A stretch of 44,169 nucleotides of DNA from Paracoccaceae bacterium (lineage in GTDB: Bacteria; Pseudomonadota; Alphaproteobacteria; Rhodobacterales; Rhodobacteraceae). Below are positions 37,102 to 44,169 of this stretch, one piece after another. The stretch's first letter is position 1; each line of letters opens with the position of its first letter. The notes under the pieces were generated by a model, which saw nothing but the letters and a program-made list of their open reading frames with translations, had not been told where the DNA came from and did no database searches. The position numbers and the translations under genes are program-made. The stretch is taken from contig JAQWKM010000173.1 of assembly GCA_029247845.1 (NCBI GenBank), positions 1 to 44,169 on the forward strand. The letters are read 5' to 3'.

Positions 37102-37129
37102 GGCTCTGTCCATTTTGTTGGGCAGGGTC
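37102..37129 (+). other. Intergenic stem-loop after the ugpB-like gene
   Basis: GGCTCTGTCC-ATTTTGTT-GGGCAGGGTC: 10 pairs in RNA counting G:U. Confidence 0.55.
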
Positions 37130-37153
37130 AAACCTTGAAAGCGATTAAAATAA

Positions 37154-38035
37154 ATGAGAAATTCTGCGAAACACCAGTGGATATATGCATGGCTGCTGCT
37201 TAGCCCAGCTATGATTTTTCTTATCACATTTACACATTACCCTGCTGTTCAGACGGTAATAAGTTCATTTTTTTCCACAGGTCGGGGGCGCCGTAAGTCA
37301 GTTTTCATTGGTTGGGATAACTATGCTACCTTGTTGTTAGACGAAGTCTTTTGGAAGGTGCTTGTAAATAATTTCTGGTACGCAATATGGACAATACCTT
37401 TATCAATTATTTTTTCATTAGCTATGGCTTTATGGGTGAACGATAAGCTAAGGGGCCGCGGCTTTTTAAGAATGGCCTATTTTACACCCACCGTCTTACC
37501 TTTGATAGCAGTCGCCAATATCTGGCTTTTCTTTTATACGCCCGGTTTTGGGTTAATTGATCAAATTCGCGGCTTATTCGGTTTCGCCGAGCAAAATTGG
37601 ATGGGGTCTCCTGATACTGCTCTTTATTCTATGATTGCCGTCGCCATCTGGAAGGAAGCTGGTTTTTTTATGATTTTTTATTTGGCAGCTTTACAAACAA
37701 TCCCGCCTTCTCTTCGGGAAGCTGCCTCTATTGAAGGAGCCAGCAAATTTTACTATTTTCGTCGGGTTATATTTCCTCTTCTTATGCCAACGACATTGTT
37801 CGTTTCGATCAATGCAGTTATAAACTCGTTCCGATTAGTTGACCATATTTTTGTTATGACGGAAGGTGGACCAAATAATTCCTCAAGCCTTTTATTATTC
37901 TATATCTATGAGGTAGCTTTTGATTATTGGGATACCGCCTATGCAGCCACCTTAACAGTGGTCATGTTGGCAATATTGACAACTGTTGCCATAGGACAAT
38001 TCTTTTTTCTTGATAAAAAAGTGCACTACAAATGA
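37154..38035 (+). CDS. ugpA: ABC transporter permease (UgpA-like)
   Basis: Membrane segments and EAA loop SLREAASIEGASKFYYFRRVIFPLLMPT. Confidence 0.9.
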   Translation: MRNSAKHQWIYAWLLLSPAMIFLITFTHYPAVQTVISSFFSTGRGRRKSVFIGWDNYATLLLDEVFWKVLVNNFWYAIWTIPLSIIFSLAMALWVNDKLRGRGFLRMAYFTPTVLPLIAVANIWLFFYTPGFGLIDQIRGLFGFAEQNWMGSPDTALYSMIAVAIWKEAGFFMIFYLAALQTIPPSLREAASIEGASKFYYFRRVIFPLLMPTTLFVSINAVINSFRLVDHIFVMTEGGPNNSSSLLLFYIYEVAFDYWDTAYAATLTVVMLAILTTVAIGQFFFLDKKVHYK

Positions 38036-38889
38036 GTTCAAAAGCCTTAAAACTGCCGCAAACAATCGACAAATTTCGATCTTTTAATTTTGATCAATCT
38101 TTGAGCACATTTGCTGCTTGGTGTTTAGCTATTCTTTGGTTGTCACCACTTGTGTACGCAGTTTGGACAGCGTTCCATCCTAGTGAATTTGAAACGCGCT
38201 TCGACCTATTTGCGCCTCTCACACTGCAAAATTTTGTACAGGCTTGGAATGAAGCGCCATTCGCTCGATATTTTTTAAACACCATAATTTTGGTCGCAGG
38301 CATTGTAGCAGCGCAATTCTTTTTATGTACGCTTGCAGCCTATGCATTCGCCCGCTTCACATTCCCCGGCCGGAATATTTTATTTACATTGGTGCTTTTA
38401 CAACTTTTGGTCATGCCAGATATCTTAATCGTACAAAACTACCAAACCATGCGTTCGCTTGGATTGATCGATACAATAGCCGCTATTGGTTTACCTTATA
38501 TTGCGTCAGGTTTTGGTATATTCCTGTTGCGGCAAACGTTTATGACTGTTCCCAAAGAATTGGATGAGGCGGCCAGGGTAGAGGGATGTTCATTCCTTGG
38601 CGTCCTATGGCGAGTATATATCCCCCTGGCCAAGCCAACCTATCTGGCTTATGGACTCGTATCGGTTAGCCACCATTGGAATAATTTTGTTTGGCCACTT
38701 ATTATAACAAATTCAGTGGAAACCCGCCCATTAACAGTTGGGCTTTCTATCTTTGCAGTAACAGACTCCGGAATTCAGTGGTCGGTCATTAATGCTGCTA
38801 CATTGATGACATCTGGACCTTTGTTGATTGCCTTTCTACTTTTCCAGCGGCAATTCGTGCAAAGCTTTGTCCGCGCCGGCATCAAGTAG
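38032..38889 (+). CDS. ugpE: ABC transporter permease (UgpE-like)
   Basis: EAA loop PKELDEAARVEGCSFLGVLWRVYIPLAKPT; overlaps ugpA by 4 nt. Confidence 0.9.
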   Translation: MSSKALKLPQTIDKFRSFNFDQSLSTFAAWCLAILWLSPLVYAVWTAFHPSEFETRFDLFAPLTLQNFVQAWNEAPFARYFLNTIILVAGIVAAQFFLCTLAAYAFARFTFPGRNILFTLVLLQLLVMPDILIVQNYQTMRSLGLIDTIAAIGLPYIASGFGIFLLRQTFMTVPKELDEAARVEGCSFLGVLWRVYIPLAKPTYLAYGLVSVSHHWNNFVWPLIITNSVETRPLTVGLSIFAVTDSGIQWSVINAATLMTSGPLLIAFLLFQRQFVQSFVRAGIK

Positions 38890-38899
38890 AGGTATTAAA

Positions 38900-39712
38900 A
38901 TGATTTCTAAAATTGGTGCAGCAATCACAATTAATAACATGGAGCCTGTGATAGAGTGGCTTTGCCATGAAAACCGCCCCATAGAAATTCAAGATTTTAC
39001 ACTCCCCAACATACTAACAGATGATGTCTCTGACGTTTTAAGCACTTACCAAAAAAGTTTAAAATCCCACAATGGAGTTCGCGGAATCCATGGACCATTC
39101 TTTGGACTTGATCTCGGCAATCCAGAAAGAGCATTTCAAAAAATTATCTCCGAACGCCTTTTAAAAGTCCTGGAATTTTGCGAGCGACTAAATGGGCAGT
39201 ATGTGGTTATACACAGTCCTTTTACAGACTGGATGAGATTGAATAGATTACAATATCCGGCTGTGAAGCCAAATACTATTATGTGCATGGATTATATTTT
39301 ACATGCACCACTGCAACGTGCCTCCGAAATTGGTTGCACGCTAGTTTTAGAAAACTGTGATGATACTGACCCCAATATGAGAATGGAGGCTATAGAAAGT
39401 ATTAACCATCCAAATCTCAAACTATCAGTTGACACGGGTCACGCGCAGCTTGCACATTGCAATTATCGAGCTCCCGCAGTGGTGGATTTTATAGCTGCGA
39501 CAGAAGATAAGTTAGCACATGTTCATCTTCAAGATGTAGATGGCTATGCTGATCGCCATTGGCATCCCGGAGAGGGAAATATTTCCTGGCAAACTGTTAT
39601 GGATGAATTACGTAAAAATCGGTCCACCCCACATTTAATCATCGAGATCCGAAAAAATATGCATCGCCTGCCAGAAACTGTTGAATTTTTGGAGAATTTG
39701 GCCGATAAGTAA
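38900..39712 (+). CDS. sugar phosphate isomerase/epimerase-type TIM-barrel protein
   Basis: VRGIHGPFFGLDLGNP, YVVIHSPF, TLVLENCDDTDPN, LKLSVDTGHAQLA, LAHVHLQDVDGYADRHWHPGEGNISW (xylose-isomerase-like TIM barrel). Confidence 0.85.
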   Translation: MISKIGAAITINNMEPVIEWLCHENRPIEIQDFTLPNILTDDVSDVLSTYQKSLKSHNGVRGIHGPFFGLDLGNPERAFQKIISERLLKVLEFCERLNGQYVVIHSPFTDWMRLNRLQYPAVKPNTIMCMDYILHAPLQRASEIGCTLVLENCDDTDPNMRMEAIESINHPNLKLSVDTGHAQLAHCNYRAPAVVDFIAATEDKLAHVHLQDVDGYADRHWHPGEGNISWQTVMDELRKNRSTPHLIIEIRKNMHRLPETVEFLENLADK

Positions 39713-39724
39713 TGGAATCATAAG

Positions 39725-40510
39725 ATGTCAGCAAAGAAAAATAAGCGACGTAAACATATCGAAAAATTCGTGCTCGAACGCGGCGCTGTTTCTATTGGCG
39801 CTTTGGCTGAAATCTTGGATGTTTCGACACAAACTATTCGCCGTGATATTGATAAACTCTGCGAAGGCGGCCTTTTAAGCCGTAGGCATGGTCGGGTCGA
39901 ATTGGCGCAAAGGCATTCTAATACTCCGTTTGATCAGCGCGTTTCAACAAATCTAGCAGAAAAGCGCGGTATTGGAGAAGCCACAGCAGAATTAATTCCA
40001 GATGGATCGACTATTTTCATCTCTATCGGATCCACGCCTCTGAGTGTTGCACGAGCCTTGAGGCGCCGTAAGGGCTTAACCATTATTACCAACAATTTAA
40101 GTGCGGCGATGGCGCTAAGTGAGGAATTGACAAACCGAATCATTTTGCCCGGGGGAGAATTAAGGCTTCCAGATCGTGATATTCTTGGCGACGAGGTGCT
40201 CGAGTTTTTTAGTCACTACAGAGCTGAATTTGGTATTTTTGGCGTTGCAGGTGTAGCCGAGGATGGCTCCTTACTGGAATTTCATGCCGCCGAGGTGCGG
40301 GCCCGCGAACAGATAAGAACAAATTCTCTGAAGTCATTTTTGGTTCTCGATCACTCTAAGTTTGGGCGACTTGCGCCTGCCGTAGGTGAAAATATTTTAG
40401 ATGTCGACACCATTATCTTGGACCAGATTCCAGATGAAAAATATAAAGAACTGCTCGAAACCATAAAAGATAAGTTAATCCTTACCGAGATCGATGACTA
40501 TGGCGCATAA
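39725..40510 (+). CDS. DeoR family transcriptional regulator (GlpR-like)
   Basis: GAVSIGALAEILDVSTQTIRRDIDKLCEGGLLSRRHGRVEL; DeoR C-terminal sensor motifs. Confidence 0.92.
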   Translation: MSAKKNKRRKHIEKFVLERGAVSIGALAEILDVSTQTIRRDIDKLCEGGLLSRRHGRVELAQRHSNTPFDQRVSTNLAEKRGIGEATAELIPDGSTIFISIGSTPLSVARALRRRKGLTIITNNLSAAMALSEELTNRIILPGGELRLPDRDILGDEVLEFFSHYRAEFGIFGVAGVAEDGSLLEFHAAEVRAREQIRTNSLKSFLVLDHSKFGRLAPAVGENILDVDTIILDQIPDEKYKELLETIKDKLILTEIDDYGA

Positions 40511-40702
40511 GCCCGATTCAATTTTGCAAAAAATATCAAAACCCCCAACAGAAGTTACACCCAAAAGCAGGTTTTGTGGAAACAGAATAAAGAGAAAAAG
40601 TCCGTAATTTCATGCCCGTAAAACAAGCTCAGTTCAAATAAAATGATACTTAACTAAATGCGACTTTTTTCGTTGCCAATTGTTTAAACTTGGAGATATG
40701 AA

Positions 40703-41503
40703 ATGACTAAGATTATTCAAATTTCAGATACCCATTTAGTTGGCGAGGGTAATTTCGTATCTAAAACCTTAGAAACCGCCGCACCTTTGGAAGATTTGAC
40801 CAGACGCATTGCAGAAATCGAATTAGAAGTTGGAGCAATTGATGCAATAATTGTTAGTGGTGATATTAGTGATGACGGCAGTGCTGAAAGCTACGCGCGA
40901 TTCAAATCAATCTTAAGCCCATTAAAATTAACATTTTTCGCAGTGCCCGGTAATCATGATGTACGATCCATTTTTCGGGCCGCCTTTTCATCAGCAGGTT
41001 ATCTTCCAGGTTCGGGTAAGTTAAATTGGCATCAGGTAGTGGGTGAGATTCATATTGTTGGCCTTGATACGCTCATAGAAGGTCAAGATGGAGGTGAATT
41101 AGACTCTGAAACGCTACAATTCTTAGAATCCACTCTGGAAAAGCTGAAAAATGTTCCCGTTATTTTGATGTTTCATCATCCACCATTTAAATCTGGCATT
41201 AAGTTTATGGACTCAATTTGCTTGCATAAAGGTCAAACGCGTTTATATGAAATCCTTAAGTCGTATCCTGGTGAATTAATTGTCGTCTGCGGTCACATTC
41301 ATAGGAATATAGTTACGCAATTAGCTGGGCACACAGTAATATCTGCACCATCTACATGCAGTAGTTTTTTGTACAACATTCACAGCGATGCACCAGTTGG
41401 TTTTTTGAAACAAGAAGGTGGGTTAATTCTCCATGATTGGTCGCAAGGGTTTAAATCAATTAGAATTGAAGCAGAGCGCGGTGCAGGTCCATTTGCATTT
41501 TAG
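40703..41503 (+). CDS. metallophosphoesterase (CpdA/GpdQ-like phosphodiesterase)
   Basis: ISDTHLV, VSGDISDDGSAESYARF, VPGNHDVRS, MFHHPPF, CGHIHRN. Confidence 0.9.
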   Translation: MTKIIQISDTHLVGEGNFVSKTLETAAPLEDLTRRIAEIELEVGAIDAIIVSGDISDDGSAESYARFKSILSPLKLTFFAVPGNHDVRSIFRAAFSSAGYLPGSGKLNWHQVVGEIHIVGLDTLIEGQDGGELDSETLQFLESTLEKLKNVPVILMFHHPPFKSGIKFMDSICLHKGQTRLYEILKSYPGELIVVCGHIHRNIVTQLAGHTVISAPSTCSSFLYNIHSDAPVGFLKQEGGLILHDWSQGFKSIRIEAERGAGPFAF

Positions 41504-41561
41504 GACAAGCGTTCAAATAGAGCAATTTCATGCATTGTCCTAATACTAAAGGCTAAGTAAC

Positions 41562-41810
41562 TTGAACGAACCTTTTATAATCATATTCTTACTGAATATC
41601 GCAGGCGCGGCAGCGCTTCTTATATGGTCTGTTCAATTGGTTCGGACTGGTGTTGAGCATGCATTTTCCAATCATTTGCGGCTCTGGCTACGTAGGTCTG
41701 GCAGCAATCGCTTTTTGGCAACGCTGACTGGAACAGTATCAGCGGTACTTTTGCAAAGCTCCACTGCGGTTGCAATTATGGTTTCCAATTTTGTCTCTGC
41801 CATATATTAA
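41562..41810 (+). pseudogene. truncated Na/Pi cotransporter family protein (N-terminal fragment)
   Basis: IAGAAALLIWSVQLVRTGVEHAFSNHLRLWLRRSGSNRFLATLTGTVSAVLLQSSTAVAIMVSNFVSA then stop; 82 aa versus several hundred in the family. TTG start. Confidence 0.75.
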
Positions 41811-41926
41811 AGCATGATATAGTTTTCACTTCACAACTTCACCCACAACGGCATGGTTTTAACATCTGTTATAGTGGACTTTGCGAGAACCTACGCTATC
41901 TTAAGCTGTCTAATATAGGAAGACCT

Positions 41927-42343
41927 ATGAGCTCAAACAAAAAGCACCCACTTTACCTGGACTGGTATGCAATAATTACATTTGTCGAAAAAGGGCTTTT
42001 AGTGGTCATAGCATTTCTAACTGTTTATGCCGTTATTGTGGAAATGATAACCGTGGTTAGTTCGCGTGCAGTAACGTTGACTGACTTGCTACTTATGTTC
42101 ATTTATGCAGAGGTTCTTGGGATGGTGGCAGCATTCTACAAATATAGAAAAATACCGATCACTGTTCCAATATTTATCGCCATTACGGCACTTTGCCGTC
42201 TTATTATTCTGCAAGGCAAGGGAATTAACACCATCGACCTGCTATATGAAAGCGGCGCAATCCTCTTACTAGCGATCTCTGCTCTGATTATAAGATGGAA
42301 CTTAATAAACTTGGTGCGAGAAGATAAACCTTTGGACGAGTAA
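41927..42343 (+). CDS. psiE: PsiE-like (phosphate-starvation-inducible) membrane protein
   Basis: EKGLLVVIAFLTVYAVIVEM, LLLMFIYAEVLGMVAAFYKYRKIPITVPIFIAITALCRLIIL. Confidence 0.82.
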   Translation: MSSNKKHPLYLDWYAIITFVEKGLLVVIAFLTVYAVIVEMITVVSSRAVTLTDLLLMFIYAEVLGMVAAFYKYRKIPITVPIFIAITALCRLIILQGKGINTIDLLYESGAILLLAISALIIRWNLINLVREDKPLDE

Positions 42344-42529
42344 CGATTACTATCCTATGAACATCTCTATTGTAAGTTTTCATATACTGGTGTCATAAAA
42401 TTTATGTGATTCGCTAAGAGCACTTTTTCAAGCAAAGTAACCCGTGATATCCATAAGGACCTTTGAGGTTTTAATATTGCGTTTAAAGGCCCTATCGCCA
42501 TATTATAATTGCTGCGTTATGAGAGACTT

Positions 42530-43150
42530 ATGTCACAAATTGAATCATTTTTCGCCACCCGCATTTACCGAGCACAGCTGGATGAATTTCGGAGCTCGCC
42601 CCCAACGTCAGAACTTGAGGCCGCATGCATCTCTATTGCTGAAGATGATGAAGCGGGGCAAGAGTGGTGCAAAGAAAATGGTTATCCAGGGTATACTAGT
42701 TATGCTTCCTTAGAAGATTTAGCGTGGCGGTTTCCTACCTTTAAAGATTTGGTGAAAGTCTTGGACAAACATGTTGCAGCTTTTGTCAAAGACCTACAAT
42801 TCAATCTTGGCGATAAGAAGATTAAGCTTGATTCTTTATGGATAAACATCTTGCCCACAGGTGGCATGCATTCGTCTCATTTACATCCACACAGCGTGAT
42901 CAGCGGTACCTCATATGTAACGATGCCAGAAGGCGCCAGTGCAATAAAATTTGAAGATCCAAGGCTTGCGATGATGATGGCAACGCCTGTTAAAAAGACA
43001 GATGCTCGGGACGAGCTGCGCAATTTTATCTACGTAACTCCGGAAGAGGGAGAGGTTTTGCTTTGGGAAAGCTGGCTACGCCACGAAGTCCCTCTCAATT
43101 TGACCGACGAAGAGCGGATTAGCGTTAGTTTTAACTATAGGTGGGCCTAA
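42530..43150 (+). CDS. putative 2OG-Fe(II) oxygenase, TIGR02466-like
   Basis: SLWINILPTGGMHSSHLHPHSVISGTSYVTMPEGASAIKFEDPR, PEEGEVLLWESWLRHEVPLN, ERISVSFNY. Confidence 0.88.
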   Translation: MSQIESFFATRIYRAQLDEFRSSPPTSELEAACISIAEDDEAGQEWCKENGYPGYTSYASLEDLAWRFPTFKDLVKVLDKHVAAFVKDLQFNLGDKKIKLDSLWINILPTGGMHSSHLHPHSVISGTSYVTMPEGASAIKFEDPRLAMMMATPVKKTDARDELRNFIYVTPEEGEVLLWESWLRHEVPLNLTDEERISVSFNYRWA

Positions 43151-43385
43151 AACTTAACTAAACAAAGCCAACCTATAATGTAAAAACGCGCAAATTTTTA
43201 GGGATCACTATTAATTATGTGCTAATAATCTTAGTCAAAATCATATTTATCGCTCTAAATTCATTTGACATGTGCAGCCACTTGTATCAACCCTCAAAGC
43301 TTGAAAATTGCCGTAAACTTTAACTCCGCAATTTAATCTAAGAATGCCGTGCGCAAGCTCATAAAGTTAAACCGGAGATGAAGAC

Positions 43386-43952
43386 ATGAAAAGATGGATG
43401 GCGCGTAAGATTTTATATCTTGCAGGATGGACAATAGACCCTACCAACCCACCCCATGAACGATGTGTTCTGATTGCGGCACCTCATACTTCAAATTGGG
43501 ATTTCCCAATGATGATACTATTCACAAATGCATTTCGCCTAAAAATAAAATGGATGGGCAAAGATAACATATTCATTTGGCCGCTTAGTTATTTTTTAAG
43601 AAGATTAGGCGGAATACCAATAGTAAGAAGTAGAAGTAACAATGTGGTAAATCAAATGATCGAGTTGTTTGCCAAAAGCGAACAATTGATGCTCGTTGTA
43701 CCAGCAGAGGGTACAAGAGGCCGCACAGAGAATTGGAAATCTGGATTTTACCATATAGCGCATGGCGCAGATGTTCCAGTTTTACCGACATTCCTTGACT
43801 ATGGTAACAAGCGAGGTGGATTTGGTATTCCTATCAAATTAACTGGCAACATAACGGTTGACATGGATATAATTCGCAAATTTTACAAGCCACATAGCGG
43901 GAAATATCCTGAACTTTCGGGTCCTATTCAGTTACTTGAAGAGGCCAACTGA
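43386..43952 (+). CDS. lysophospholipid acyltransferase (PlsC-like) family protein
   Basis: IAAPHTSNWDFPMMI (HxxxxD), GGIPIVRS, VVPAEGTRGRTENWKSGFYHIA. Confidence 0.92.
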   Translation: MKRWMARKILYLAGWTIDPTNPPHERCVLIAAPHTSNWDFPMMILFTNAFRLKIKWMGKDNIFIWPLSYFLRRLGGIPIVRSRSNNVVNQMIELFAKSEQLMLVVPAEGTRGRTENWKSGFYHIAHGADVPVLPTFLDYGNKRGGFGIPIKLTGNITVDMDIIRKFYKPHSGKYPELSGPIQLLEEAN

Positions 43953-44034
43953 AACGTAGCTTGCACGTAAGACAAATGTCTCCATGTTTTGCCTGAAAAT
44001 AGGAAAGCAAACCTTAGATCCGATATAACGCGTC

Positions 44035-44169
44035 TTAGCCAACAATCATCTCCCTCGTCTGCAAAGTTTCATACTCTATCTCTTTAAGACGAAACTGAAC
44101 CAAATCGCCTCTTGCTACCATTAACCCAATGTGTCCATCAGTAATGACAAACATATGACGGAAACGATC
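44035..44169 (-). CDS. C-terminus of a CBS-domain-like protein (5' end outside window)
   Basis: My minus-strand translation of the window end: DRFRHMFVITDGHIGLMVARGDLVQFRLKEIEYETLQTREMIVG*, matching the CBS-domain pattern RHxPV.DG...GxVSxGDLVxxRLxExE. Confidence 0.6.
   Translation of the reverse strand, partial: DRFRHMFVITDGHIGLMVARGDLVQFRLKEIEYETLQTREMIVG

Overview
This 44 kb window is from an alphaproteobacterium-like genome; the taxon is inferred from gene content only and was not verified. It carries several catabolic and transport clusters. From left to right: (1) the end of an acyl-CoA/aromatic-type catabolic operon: two AMP-dependent acyl-CoA synthetases, crotonase, GST, VOC protein and HCCA-isomerase-like protein (1-4981). 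(2) An AT-rich, gene-poor stretch with a few small hypotheticals and a GFA-family protein (about 5.0-8.4 kb). (3) A divergent zinc uptake locus, znuA / zur-znuC-znuB (8.47-11.5 kb). (4) A 17 kb catabolic island (11.8-28.9 kb): MmgE/PrpD protein, Tat-like LIV-type ABC importer, SDR, a racemase-fold protein lacking both catalytic Cys, a tautomerase-SnoaL fusion, and a tightly coupled seven-gene operon (LeuC-like, LeuD-like, ICL/PEP-mutase-like lyase, HyuB, HyuA, cysteine hydrolase, FAD reductase/dehydrogenase). I propose the island encodes an undescribed route for a cyclic imide, lactam or substituted maleate. (5) A MipA-like protein, EamA transporter, DUF1330 protein and an aminotransferase pseudogene with three readable lesions (29.4-32.8 kb). 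(6) A HAD hydrolase and a phosphorus-themed locus: Ugp-type ABC importer, TIM-barrel protein, DeoR regulator, metallophosphoesterase, truncated Na/Pi cotransporter and PsiE (33.1-42.3 kb). (7) A TIGR02466-type 2OG-Fe(II) protein, an acyltransferase and the C-terminus of a CBS-domain-like protein. No tRNA, rRNA, CRISPR array or intact mobile element was seen. All assignments come from reading the sequence and supplied translations; no searches were run.
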